Origin: Gerris lacustris
Taxonomy: Eukaryota; Arthropoda; Insecta; Hemiptera; Gerridae
Length of the DNA: 64,000 nt
Reading direction: 5' to 3'
Assembly (NCBI GenBank): GCA_951217055.1
Contig: OX578280.1
Span: 62,567,633-62,631,632 of the forward strand
Below are positions 9,891-20,720 of this stretch, piece by piece. A model generated the notes under the pieces. It did no database searches, was not told the origin of the DNA, and worked only from the letters and a program-made list of their open reading frames with translations. Position numbers and translations under genes: made by a program. Position 1 is the first letter of the stretch. Each line of letters begins with the position of its first letter.

Positions 9891-10330
9891 TGAACTGATC
9901 TACTTTATTTAACTATCATGCTGCTCCAAGTTGTGTTTCTTTTTTTTAAAGATACATGCTTAAAGAAATGGGGTCAGTGTCGGTATTATCATTGTTCACA
10001 ATATTTTATTGATTGATCATCCTATCTTTTAAGGTCATAGACCAATCACAGGAAAAAATAAATAACATGTTATTAATCTCTTCATGTCTATCAGCATAAA
10101 GATACTTCTCGATATTGCGTACATTAGTTATGCCTCTAAGACCAGAACTAACTTTGATTAACTTCATAATTGTCCGACTTCCATTTAAGATATTTGCAGA
10201 AGAGAAAGTTGCAGTTTCAGCTCCTTTCCCAAAGGTTGCACGCAGCTTATAATTGTAAATATTATTTAGCCTCAATCTAACTTTGCAACTAGCAAAGTTA
10301 GCGAAACGCAATTTACACGTTATTAGTTAC
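9891..10330. other. AT-rich DNA with one unrecognised 101-codon minus frame
   Basis: The frame at 10006-10311 (minus) has no motif I recognise, no strong start context and no matching neighbour. I regard it as a hypothetical or chance frame; it lies on the 3' side of the copia relic but shows no copia motif. Confidence 0.3.
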
Positions 10331-10339
10331 TATGTAACT

Positions 10340-10930
10340 AAACTCTAAACTCATAAGACTAAGGACCGACTGTACATTGGATCCGTACTCGGCCGACTAC
10401 AAGGTCAGCCGACCTTACCCTCGTCCACTGCAGCCGAATTACTTAGTACGTCCGACCAATCGGATCCTACAGGGACAATTATTGCTATTTGTTGTCCCTT
10501 TTGCTAGTATTACGTATCGCGTAGGATGGATTTTAATTGGAAATGCTTAGAAGATTCCTTATTTGATGTAGGCAGCAGAGAAAAACAAAGTACTGGGTTA
10601 GCTCTATTGAAAAAGAAAAGATGAATTTCACCATAATCAATTATTGGGAATGAAAGACTACCGTAAACGATAGAAAAAAGTTGTTCACTGTTCATAATGA
10701 GACTGAAAATGATAACAAAACAAAACAAAACAAAACCGTCTTAGGTCGGCTGTATCCTTCCGACCGGAAGTATACAGTAACGAAAAGGAATTAGTTTCCC
10801 ATAATATATGGATCTGTCCCCTCGAACGAATTCGGGCTGTTGGTCGGGCCCAGTGTACGCGAGTAGGTGCATGCCATTAAATTTGGATTGGTCGGACGTT
10901 GGCCAGACGTATTCGACCTAATGATAATAC
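10340..10930. repeat. GC-richer block with scattered inverted words, unclassified element
   Basis: Two CG-bearing stretches (10355-10480 and 10735-10925) stand out from the AT-rich surroundings. They share words in opposite orientation: ACGTCCGACCAATC near 10450 against GATTGGTCGGACGT near 10898, and CAGCCGACC against GGTCGGCTG. This suggests a decayed inverted-repeat element around a 250-bp AT-rich core. No transposase is seen. Confidence 0.35.
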
Positions 10931-11049
10931 GATGATTTTAAACATTTGTTTAATCTTGGAGATTACAATCTTCAACAATAATCATTTATGTTGACAATAT
11001 AAAATAGAATAATTTAATTATTACACTCACACTTCCCAGATTGTATTCG

Positions 11050-11404
11050 TACCTTCAAGAGTTCAGAGTCCCATTTGATTTTTGAACATCACTAGTTTCA
11101 CTCATCCAAGTCCCTTTGTGAAGATGTTTGCCGGCATATCTTTTTTTAAAATAGATTACATCGGTATCTCCATTCCTTAGAGCATCCAAAATAAATTGGT
11201 GTTAAACCTTCATTTTTGGACTGAGCTTTGAGCATCTTGGCTGACCTTAAAAAGTGTGTTCGGCTTATAATAAAAATCCCTGCTCCTAATGTCTTGTAGG
11301 AGTCGCCGTAGGTAATTAACCCCCTCTTTGTTACGTTTGCCAGGGCGGTATATTCAACCTCTGTGCTTGTACTGTGCCTTGTACAGCCAGTTTTTTCGAC
11401 AGGC
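11050..11404 (-). pseudogene. Ty1/copia-like pol relic, RNase H C-terminal part
   Basis: Minus-strand frames give a copia RNase H signature (HSTSTEVEYTALANVTKR, matching the usual SSTEAEYMAL block). Further 3', near 11141-11078, is an ANIFTKGLG stretch followed by KLxxFKNQMGL, the typical end of copia Pol. A stop follows the KGLG block, so the gene is dead. It continues on the far side of the MITE at 11405-11705. Confidence 0.75.
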
Positions 11405-11705
11405 ACTTCTTTTTATTGTTACTCCCCTTATAAAACAACACATGGGAGTAACAAGCTAAAGATGGTGTACCTAAAGAATCTTCTTCTTTAGACGGTTACT
11501 CCCTTATAAAAAAACAGAGGGGAGTAACAATCTAAAGAAGGTGTACGGAACGTTCTTCTTTAGACCGTTACTCCACTTATAAAGATAGAAGTGAGATATT
11601 CCTTTGTCCCAAAGTACATTGGACTAAACATCCCTTTGTCTAAATAATTATTTAGTCAAAGTCATTTATATTCTAAAAAAAAACACAGGGGATTAACAAT
11701 CTAAA
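11405..11705. mobile_element. Hairpin-rich MITE-like repeat (GTTACTCC family), copy 1
   Basis: About 300 bp built of palindromic modules: CTTCTTTAGAC-GTTACTCCC pairs with GGGAGTAAC-TCTAAAGAAG, repeated in series. A related copy occurs at 61095-61340, and partial words occur at 33180-33250 and 36418-36511. It separates two parts of a copia gene, so it inserted after that gene arrived. Family and target site are not resolved. Confidence 0.7.
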
Positions 11706-11965
11706 GAAGTAGCAAATATGGGTAGACCCCGTATGATTTTCTATCTAGCCTGCCCAGTTGGTATCCGCCATTTCTTTAAGAGGCTTTCTAGTTTTTCTAT
11801 AGTGGATACCTATATCTCTTGAGTGCTTTAGGTAATGGAGAACACGCTTCACCGCATTCTAGTGATGCTTTTTAGGGCAGAAGTTAAACTGGCTGAGAAT
11901 ACAGACTGCGAATGCGATATCCTTACAGTACAGGTAGTCAGGTATAGAGTAGACCCCGATCAATT
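11706..11965 (-). pseudogene. Ty1/copia-like pol relic, RT-RNase H junction
   Basis: On the minus strand a frame reads NAVKRVLHYLKHSRDIGIHY and then MADTNWAG, a stop, and IENHTGSTHICY. This corresponds to the copia block normally read as VKRILRYLKGT...DADWAGD...S..GY. The in-frame stop and lack of upstream domains mark it as a relic. It is collinear with 11050-11404. Confidence 0.78.
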
Positions 11966-13240
11966 GTTAAAAGGTAGTTGAATCTCTTCTTCATGATGCC
12001 GTTCCTAATTGACACATCTTACTTTTACTCCTTTAATTATTATTTTAATTAACGGAAAAATATACCCATTATTATACTTTATACTCATTAAGTGTTGGAC
12101 AACTTCAAGTACTAAAACCTGTACTTGTTCGATTTGGACCTCTACCTGGTCTATATGCAGAAGGGTTGTTTTGCTTCAGAAATGAGCGGAGCTTGATTAA
12201 AAGGTTGATTAAGGTTTGGTTAACTAAATTAAATTCAAACACAAAACAAACACATTTTGTTAAAACGTGTAAAATTACGCATTATTTGGATATCTCGAAA
12301 TATGGCGTCATTATAATAATCGATAATAGCGATTTGCGATATCTAGTAGGGGCCCCATATACTGTAGTTCTACCAAATTCTGAAATTAGAGTCATCTAAT
12401 ATAATATAATATAAATGGACCGCTCCCGTGAAATAATATTTGATAATTTATTAAAGCAGGTTTAAGCCTATAATTGGCCATATTAAGGGTCGATTATGGA
12501 ATAATAGAACTACATATCAGAGTTACATTTCATTAAATGAAAAACTATGCATAAATATGGTCCGGGGATGTGATAAAGTTTGACACTTTTTTAGTAGAGT
12601 CAATTTTGAATCAAGAGTTGGCGGTTTGTTGTTCTCAGAAAAAATATTATACATGTACATAAATATATGTACTCAGAAAACATAAAAATAAAATAATTAA
12701 ACCGGAAATAAGTGAGAAGGAAGATTAAGAAGTGAGAAGGTTATAGGAAGGTTACAAAGTCTGTAAGATGATATTCACCTACAGTAAAAATAAAAAATAC
12801 GTATGGTGTCGCGGGACACCCGGTAGGAACAAAATTCCTTACATTTTTCATTAAATATAAATTAATTATAAAATTACACTGCGAAGTACGTATACATTGC
12901 TAATTACTTATACATGGCGGAGTTAGAAAAGAGACAAAATTAAAAGTAAAGAACTGTTAGTACCTAGCAGAGTTAAGGCAAAATTAAAAGAAAATCATTA
13001 TTTGTATAATTAAAGCAAGCGTCTTATTATAAATATATATTGAATATAAGAAAAAAGTTGATCATGATGAGTTTATAGTGAAAGAGTATGTTTGTTAAAG
13101 GAGTTTGGATTGAAATAGGACTGTTTTCTACCTACCCGGCCAATTAATTTAAAATATTATAAAATATATCTCTTCCCTACTCCTCAGCTTCTGCTTGTAT
13201 GAGGGTGAAATTTTACATGATTATATTTTATTTATTTACA
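11966..13240. other. AT-rich DNA, no gene seen
   Basis: A weak 77-codon plus frame at 12166-12399 has no recognisable motif. Around 13010-13110 there is a faint match to family B (ATCATGATGAGTT...AGTGAAAGAGTATG). Confidence 0.45.
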
Positions 13241-13600
13241 AAACAAAGTGACATTTTTAACATATATAACAAAAATAATCAAAACATGTCAAGTAACAGG
13301 CTTCCTTAATAACACTTTTTCCCGTCTTTTAAAGCTTACGTTTACGCGAGCGTTGCGCGTGAACGCTTGTGCGGATAACGTTTTCCGACGAACTCAGCCT
13401 GGGCATTGGTAAAATGAACATGTGCACCAAATTTCATCTAACTCGGTGATCTTTTACTCAAGTTATCGTCATCTGTAGATTTCGTGACGGATTTTGCGTG
13501 CCGGTGATTTTGTGACAGTGATTTTGGTCGTTTTTTTCGGATTCACTCCCGGGCTCCAGAACGTGCCATAAGGAACTTCGTTCCAAAAATTTAAAAAAAT
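13241..13600. repeat. Family C dispersed repeat, copy 1
   Basis: About 350 bp including the GC-rich word CGCGAGCGTTGCGCGTGAAC at 13346 and a CATTGGTAAAATGAACATG block. It is repeated 505 bp downstream, and parts recur inverted at 40950-41110 and direct at 46594-46660. Confidence 0.88.
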
Positions 13601-13736
13601 TGTTTGTCTCATTAAATAGATGAAGTTAGATTTTTTTCTTGGATTAAGTACGCAGTGTTATAATAATATACCAAATATATTGAAATAAGCGTCAGCACAG
13701 ATCAATTTTACATTTAACAAGACCGTGATTATATTT

Positions 13737-14080
13737 TCTATATTTACAAAACCAAGTGACATTTTGACATATAACAGAAATAAACAAAACAAGTCAAGGA
13801 ACAGGCTTCCTTAATAACATTTTTTCCCGTCTTTTTGAAGCTTAAGTTTACGCGAGCGTTGCGCGTGAACGCTTGGGCGGATAACGATTTCCAACGAACT
13901 CAGCCTGGGCATTGGTAAAATGAACATGTGTACCAAATTTCATCTAACTCGGTGATCTTGTACTCAAGTTATCGTCATCTGTAGATTTCGTGACGGATTT
14001 TGCGTGACGATGATTTTGGTCGTTTTTTTCGGATTCACTCCCAGGTTCCAGAACGTGCCATAACGAACTTCGTTCCAAAA
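13737..14080. repeat. Family C dispersed repeat, copy 2 (direct)
   Basis: This is a near copy of the preceding repeat with a small number of substitutions and short deletions, including a loss after TTTTGCGTG. Two such copies in tandem separated by 136 bp suggest a local segmental duplication. Confidence 0.88.
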
Positions 14081-14094
14081 GCAAACATTATTAA

Positions 14095-14205
14095 AAAAAA
14101 TCAATTAATTTTGACGGATTAAAAAATTACGGGGGAAACCATTAAATAAATTCAACAATAATATGCTTGTAAAAGCATAAAATCAATAAAGTATGTGATA
14201 GAATT
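14095..14205 (+). repeat. Family A fragment (3' part)
   Basis: TTTTGACGGATTAAAAAATTACGGGG through GCTTGTAAAAGCATAAAATC matches the 3' third of family A. Confidence 0.75.
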
Positions 14206-16180
14206 TTTATGGCGATGCTGCCTGAACTCAGTGAGCAGCCCTTTGACGGAGCTTAGAGCTTAGGTGATACGATATCACTGATATCGATATCTATAGGAAC
14301 TAAGAATCTACTAGGGATTTTATATACATATTTATAAAAGTTCTTTTTTTTTTACATGTTTAATTTTTAATTTTTACATGTTTTTTCTTTTACATGTTTA
14401 ATTTAGTTACATTAAGAAACTATTTCCCTTCTAAAAGTAACAAAAACATTAATAAAAGAATGAGATAAAGTGATGAGAAAACTGTCTCTTGCAATATTTT
14501 GTCTTGTGTTGTTTTTAACCCAATAAAACATACAATGTATTTTGTATAAACCCACCAATATGTGTTTAAAATGTTTTTTCATTTACTTCACAACAATAAA
14601 TCACGAGATTCTCCCTTTTTCAAGACACAAGTAACTCAAAAAAACACACAATCCTATTACATAATTAAGCAATTAAAAAAAAGAAAATGGAATAGTAAAT
14701 TCTCATGCGAACTATCTTTCTTTTTACTAATCTAACACTAATATTTTTTTTTAAATGCATTTTGTTCATCATGCACTAAAGTAACTTGTAAAAAAATAGA
14801 GATTACACCATTGACATAAAAAAAACCAGCAAAAAAGATGTCTTATTTTTTTATAGAATGAGATTCTTTTCGTGGTTTCGTGCGAACTTTTTCGTTGCTA
14901 TAGGTTCTTCTAAAACTGTATGGGATCTAATTTTTGTATTGTTCTATAACAAAGTTGTTTTTTTTAATACGCATTCCTTTCTTCCATCTACGATATTTTA
15001 CCAATGGCATTTTTATTATATTTATTTTTGTGTCCCACCCACTCATCAAGTAATATCTGTTCTAGATCTGGCTTATCTTTTTTTATGATCGTGTACAAGA
15101 AATCAGCTGTATCTTAAATTGTTATTATTCTTTTATGATTGTGGTTTTGTTCTCCTTTTATTTTTTAGGAATTATTACATCATGTTTTTTAAATGGTTTT
15201 TCGTTTATAGATTATATCTGGTGTGGTTAGATGAAGCCGTTTTGAAGAACAGTGTCGAAACTGGAGTAGTTAAAGATGGTCTAGATCCCACTTGTGGTAA
15301 TTATCACAATTAAACGATTTAGGAAGGATCCCCCAATTCAGTTCCACTTCATAATTAAACCAATTAGAGTTTCAAAATTATTTCCTTACATCAACTAAAA
15401 AATTATCTTTAACATTCTTATTTAAAAAGAATTCCTCTTTTTTTTGGGTTTGTTTACTTCCTTATCTTGTTATCATTTACGAAAGTATATCTTATCAATG
15501 AGATAAACAATCTTGTATTGTATAGTTTCTTATTTCATTCAGTAAAGTTAACATGTGGTCGGTTTAAATAATCTAAAATCTTTCACACTTGTACGTTTAG
15601 TGAGATTATCAACCAAAACATATTTTCCTTTGACTACATAGTTCCTTATATATTACTCTATAATATTACTCTTATACCCCTTTCCTTTTTGATAGTTGTT
15701 ATTTACGCACCAAGGGAGTAAAGTAAGTGATTGCACCCAAGCGATGAAGTTGGTTCCTGAGGTGAAGCCGAGGGAGTTAATTATCACGAGGGTGCAAGTG
15801 ATTTTTACTCCCGAGGTACGTACAAGATTTTACCTCCAGAAGGGAGAAAAAGCAATAAATTAGCCTTGCCTGCGTTTGCTTCTTGTACGGTCCACTAAGT
15901 TAACTTCTATGAGCATTCCTTATTTATCTATTTTACGTAACTTTATATTTAAATAAAAACGAGCAAATTTAAAAAAGAACTAATACATTTAACTAAAAAC
16001 AACGCAATTAATAGAACATTTACTCAAAAAACGAAGCGTTTTAAAACGAAACAAAGAAATATTTAAAAACAGCTGATTGCGAGTCTAGTTTATAATAATC
16101 AGTCTTGCCAACTTAAATCTTCGTAAAATCCGTTTAAACGCAGTTATTTTACTAGAATTAAGTTGGCTGCACTGAATTTA
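14206..16180. other. AT-rich DNA with unrecognised short frames and one long palindrome
   Basis: The frames at 14858-15088 and 15119-15313 (plus) are phenylalanine- and tyrosine-rich and look compositional; no motif was recognised. A 23-25-bp inverted pair lies at 15714-15738 and 15790-15812 (GGGAGTAAAGT... and ...TTTTTACTCCC), with a 51-bp loop. Confidence 0.45.
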
Positions 16181-16205
16181 CAGGGAGTTATGCCATAACT
16201 CCCTG
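16181..16205. repeat. Perfect 12-bp palindrome with a 1-base centre
   Basis: CAGGGAGTTATG faces CATAACTCCCTG across a single C. This is unusual in AT-rich surroundings and could extrude as a cruciform. Confidence 0.8.
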
Positions 16206-16287
16206 TGGCTCGGCCAGGCAATTAAAACACTTAACACTCTAAAAACCAGGCAGTTAAGTTTTCTTCTCCCGCCTGGAGGAAAATATT

Positions 16288-16902
16288 TTGCTTCCGAGCT
16301 AGGTAACGGAAGCTATGTGATCGTTCTGAAGATCGAACATTTTTAGGTGTCCGATTTTAAAAATTCCATGACAGAAATCCGTTTCAGACATCAGGGAACA
16401 TTTTTGGTTCTGTGTCTGTCTGTCGGTGTGTCAGTCTGTCGGTCTGTCGGCCGGTCTGTCAGTCGGTCTGTCGTTCAATTTTTGCGAATCAACATATCTT
16501 AAAAACTACACGTCCAATTTTAATGAAATTTTGGTGGTTGGTCATAATTAGCCCATTGTTGGTCCCATATAGGTTTCAATCTTCTGCGCCTATTTGTTTT
16601 ATCATCCAAATGCGCAACATACATTTATTTTTACCTATAGCTTCATAAATACTTATCTGATTTGTATGAAACTTTTATAGTATTTCAAAAGTAACCCGCA
16701 GATAGCCCCATATTAATTTGAACCGTCTGCGCTCTTTAACTTTTGCTAAATTGATTCTTTAATTTGTGTAAAAAATCTAATTAATTTTGACAGATTAAAA
16801 AAAAAATCGGGGAAAACAATTAAACCAATTAGACAATAATGGCAATAAAGTACGTGGATAGGACGCGAGGAAGCCATGTACCACACCAATTGGCAGTCTA
16901 TT
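16288..16902 (+). repeat. Family A dispersed repeat, near full-length copy
   Basis: Starts TTGCTTCCGAGCT, contains the CTGTCTGTCGG microsatellite-like run and the GCCCATTGTTGGTCCCATA block, and ends CCACACCAATTGGCAGTCTA. Consensus features are taken from at least eight other copies in the window. There is no coding capacity and no clear terminal inverted repeat; the words GGAAGCTATGTG near both ends form a direct match. Class unknown. Confidence 0.92.
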
Positions 16903-17836
16903 CTTTTATTATTATTATTTTTTTTTTAGAGATAATGGGCAAAAACGAGGGCCCTTATACCTGACCTTGTCTGTCTATCTGTAACGTACCTATATCTTTG
17001 AAAGTACCGACACAAAAATTAGAAACTTCGAAGTTAATATTGTGTGCTATAACGTAAATGCGCCATTTAGTGTGTTACTGTTACATAGTATAGAAGACTC
17101 CCTGAACATTAGCAAAATAATTCGCATATTCAGCAGTGAACTTATCAACTATACTTTTTTGTTAGTCAATTATAATTTGATTATTTTTTAATCAATTCTC
17201 AGTTATCTTTAATTGTAGTTACCATTAAACCTATACATTTGAATATTCTTCCAATTGTTCTATTTTCCTCCATTCAAAAGCCATTTATCAGTAAAACCTT
17301 GTTTAATTAGTGAAATAATGGCGTCATTATTTTAAACTCTTTAGGAGAATAAAAATTGAACAGTGTAGATAACAAAACTAATAAAAATAGATAAAATAGT
17401 AAATAGATTTATTTTTTTTAAATTTATTTGTTATTGTTATTTATAGAACCGATGTATATTTAGTGGGAGTAAGATAATGAATAAAAAAATTATCCACCAT
17501 AGTATAATTCATTTATTCTTTTGTCCTAAAATTGACTTTATATTATTAAATATAAATATATTTATACTTGTTTTATATTGTATAAGTATTTATAAATATG
17601 ATAAGCATAGACATCAATTTTATCTTTAAAATGATATTTTAATTTTGGAGCAGGGTTTCGAAAATGTGGGATTTTATCAATGCTAAGAAATTAAATTTTG
17701 AAATGGAATTTACTATAAGGAGAACGTATAACTTTGCATTGTTTAGGTGGATTTTATAACCTTTTTCGTGGCGCGGCGGGCCGGATGAAATGTATCACTA
17801 ACCGAATCTGCTAGTGCGGCTGTAGTTTACAGACCC
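16903..17836. other. AT-rich DNA; possible hAT end near 17765-17832
   Basis: GGCGGGCCGGATGAAATG...GCGGCTGTAGTTTACAGACCCCCTG resembles the GC-rich right ends of hAT-type elements. A matching left end was not found, so this is only a possible scrap. Confidence 0.3.
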
Positions 17837-18052
17837 CCTGATCTAGATTCTGATCATCACATTCATCTAGATTCTGATCATCACATTCATCTAGATTCTG
17901 ATCATATCATTAATATATTCTGATCATCACATTCATCTAGATTCTGATCATCACATTCATCTAGATTCTGATATCACATTCATCTAGATTCTGATCATCC
18001 CATTCATTTAGATTCCGATCATCACATTCATCTAGGATCTGATCATCAGATC
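17837..18052. repeat. 24-bp tandem repeat, about 9 copies
   Basis: The unit CTAGATTCTGATCATCACAT-TCAT repeats, with several shortened and mutated units. Although 24 is a multiple of three, no frame stays open across it. Confidence 0.93.
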
Positions 18053-18725
18053 AAAATTTTAGGTTTGGCTCTGCTGTCGTTTAATACGAAAAAACCTTTA
18101 GTAAAAGTAATTGCATAAATAATTAGATCCCTAAAATATTTTTGTTTTTCACAGATAAATAAAGATGATAACATTCAAATTTATAATTTTAAAGTGTTAA
18201 ATCATTTTAAAATTACACTTAAATAACTATTGATTAAATAATACTTGATGAATGTTCTAATACAGATAGAAATAACAAAGTCTTTGAACACATATAAAAC
18301 CAAAACCGCTCTAAAATCTCAGTAAAATCTCTTAAGTAAACTAATAAGGAAAATATCATGCAGATAGATTTGTGTATCTATAAATAGACGTTTACCTTAT
18401 AAAGGTAGGAGTTCGAAAAATATTTACATGTTTTGGTTGGAGTTGAATGTAAAAGTGTGCGAATCTCTGATAGACTTGGTGTGAAAGTTGTTTACATGGT
18501 GATTCTCTCACTATATTTTTATCTTGTTTAAACTCTCGGCCTTCGATAGTTCACTGAACTCTCACTCATTTACAGCCAGCGCATAATATTCCGGCCTCTC
18601 TTATTTTTCTAGTCATTTATATTCGATATGTTATGTCTAGTAAAAATTCATTTTCTTTTAAATTAAAAAAATCGGGCCAAGACGAAGCAGACAAACTATC
18701 TCGTTTAAATAGATTTTATTGTTGA
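18053..18725. other. AT-rich DNA, no gene seen
   Basis: Only short compositional frames occur and no repeat relation was found. Confidence 0.45.
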
Positions 18726-18727
18726 TA

Positions 18728-19152
18728 CAGTAGAACCTCGATAAGAAGTGTCTCTAGGGGATTAGGGAAACAGTCTTGTTATCGAGGTGCTCTTTTTGTT
18801 GAGGGTCGTGTTATCAAGGTTATTTTGGCTATCAGTCGTGTTATAGAGGTTAATGGAATGTTGGGAGCGGGGTGGGGCCGGGTTTTCAACTCTAGACATG
18901 TTCAAGGTCGACCCATTCCTGTATAGAGTCGCGTTATAGAGGTTAACTTCTCAAAACGAATTGTTATAGAGGTTCTGAGTTTCGTTGTGAATTGGAAAAA
19001 ATACGTGTTATTGAGGTTGTTTGAATAATAATAGTCGCGTTATAGAGGTTAATTTAACATTATGTGTTATGGCAATCTCAAGGGGATTTGAAAATTGCAC
19101 TTGTAATTGAGGTTGTCGTGTTATTGAGGGTCGTGTAAGCGAGATTCTACTG
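18728..19152. mobile_element. Pogo/Tigger-like MITE (425 bp, TA target)
   Basis: The ends CAGTAGAACCTCG and CGAGATTCTACTG form a 13-bp terminal inverted repeat with one mismatch and are flanked on both sides by TA. CAGTxGAxCCTCG ends with TA duplication are typical of the pogo/Tigger branch of Tc1-mariner. There is no transposase. The interior repeats GTTATAGAGGTTA-like words about ten times, which are variants of the terminal motif. Confidence 0.85.
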
Positions 19153-19154
19153 TA

Positions 19155-19570
19155 GTTCCATTCTCTTATGTGTAGTGAATGATTTTCATAAATACCATTA
19201 TATTCTGCAGTAACTTTTACCCAATACAAATCTCTTATCTAGTTTGGATAAATAAGTAAAAAGTTTAATTAAAATTATTAAATATAAGAAAATATATGTG
19301 TGAGAGTCTCACGCATTAGAAGTGCAAACTTAAGTTCTAGAAACAGTTGGTTTTTTGCATTGTTCTCTTTGAATTTTTCTAGACGATTTTATTATTTCAG
19401 GATTAAGAAATGGTTATGTGGAATTTAATTTAAAAATAAAATATTTTCTAACATTTTAGCGAACAATGAAGAATAAACATGAAAATAACATTTATATACC
19501 TATATTATATTATTATAATGTATATCATATGACGCTACGAGTTACCAATTCTGTGTATTTAAAAATCATT
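19155..19570. other. AT-rich DNA, no gene seen
   Basis: No conserved frame. A 73-codon minus frame at 19008-19229 overlaps the end of the pogo-like MITE and is accidental. Confidence 0.5.
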
Positions 19571-19680
19571 TACTTCCGTGGTATAAAGGTTAGCGCTTAT
19601 GCCTGCTGAATCAGAGGTCGGTGGATCGATACTCGTCCAAAAGAAAAATTGGTTCTCGTCAAGAAAATATTTTTTTTACA
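19571..19680 (+). mobile_element. tRNA-derived SINE-like head
   Basis: CCGTGGTATAAAGGTTAGCGC is a good RNA polymerase III A-box region. GTCGGTGGATCGATACTCG about 40 bp later is a mutated B box. It does not fold as a full tRNA, so it is called SINE-like. Confidence 0.5.
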
Positions 19681-19890
19681 GGTAAATCAACTGCCGACTT
19701 AAGCCGGCACTTGATTTAAATGTAAAAAGTCTATTCCTTAGACGAGTTTCGAAACACAAACTTCGGCACATGAAATGTTGTTAATTTTACTTAAAAAATC
19801 TATCACTTAGACGAGTCTCGAAACATAAACTTCGTTACACGATTTCATTTTACTCTACCCCACCTAAAGAAGTTTAACTTCTTTAGTTCT
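19681..19890 (+). repeat. Dispersed repeat with a local duplication
   Basis: TTAGACGAGTTTCGAAACACAAACTTCG and its near copy lie about 72 bp apart. The same block occurs on the opposite strand near 59840-59940 (CGAAGTTTGAGATTCGAGACTCGTC), inside the hAT-like element. It follows the SINE-like head and may be its body. Confidence 0.6.
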
Positions 19891-19989
19891 ACCATATTAT
19901 AAAATATTTGTGAAATATGGGGGAACTTGTTGGTTCTCATGTCAATAAAGTTAACAGCATCGGGCATGGTTACAACGATTACATGATAA

Positions 19990-20115
19990 AATTACACTGA
20001 AAAAAATTACACGTGATAAAATTACCCTGATAAAATTACGCATGGGCAGAATTGCACATTGAGTAAATTACTCAGGGAAGAAATTACACATAAAAATTAT
20101 ACTAAAAAAAATTTG
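19990..20115. repeat. Degenerate short tandem repeat (GATAAAATTAC-like)
   Basis: The word ATAAAATTACxC and variants recur every 15-20 bp about seven times. Confidence 0.55.
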
Positions 20116-20574
20116 CACATTGCAAGATTTTAAAATTTACTGTTTTATGTCACATGTAAATTTGTCCCTGACAGTATGAAAGATAAAAGAAATTATCTTT
20201 AATTAGTATAATTTTTCGTAGGTTTAAACCTTGAAAAGCTACTCGACTAATATATTTTCACAATTATACGACAATTACAGTGAAAACAAATTACATAAGG
20301 AGTTTTATTCGTGTGATTTAATAATTCTTATCTAGCGATGTTGTACCCTTTCTTTTGAGTTTAAATCACTGTAATTACTCTCCATGACAGATATTTCAGT
20401 AGATTTTAAGGAAGAAAAATGCTAATTTAAAAACCCTTCTCAGAAAGGATTATTTAGTACAATTAATGTACATGAAATTAAATGCTTCACGTTTAACATT
20501 AATTACAGTCATAAAGTAACTCGGTATAAAGTTTGTAATTCTGTTATTGTATTTTCTACTTCCTTAATAGTGTA

Positions 20575-20720
20575 TAATTAAGCTAAACTACTGGACCGAT
20601 TTTGACGAAATTTAGCATACATGTTCAGAAAAATCATACCTCGAGGTGAAATCAGGAAATTAATTTTTGCTCCAAATTTGGTGACGATACCCCCAAACAA
20701 TCGAGAAACATCGCTGAAAC
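20575..20720 (+). repeat. Family E dispersed repeat fragment
   Basis: The block ACATGTTCAGAAAAATCATAC through GCTCCAAATTTGGTG has relatives at 28070-28180, 32570-32650 and 58815-58890. No ends or coding region can be assigned. Confidence 0.65.

Noticed and set aside
10006..10311. 101-codon minus frame considered as part of the copia element
   Set aside because: No copia motif and a gap of more than 700 bp of unrelated GC-richer DNA before the recognisable Pol end; kept only as an unassigned frame.
14858..15313. Two consecutive hydrophobic frames considered as a membrane protein gene
   Set aside because: Extreme T-richness explains the Phe/Tyr/Leu content; no conserved pattern, splice signals or neighbours support a gene.
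16412..16648. 78-codon frame beginning with a Cys/Ser/Val repeat
   Set aside because: It is the CTGTCTGTCGG run of family A in translation; the frame at 56217-56525 ends in the same run and is rejected likewise.
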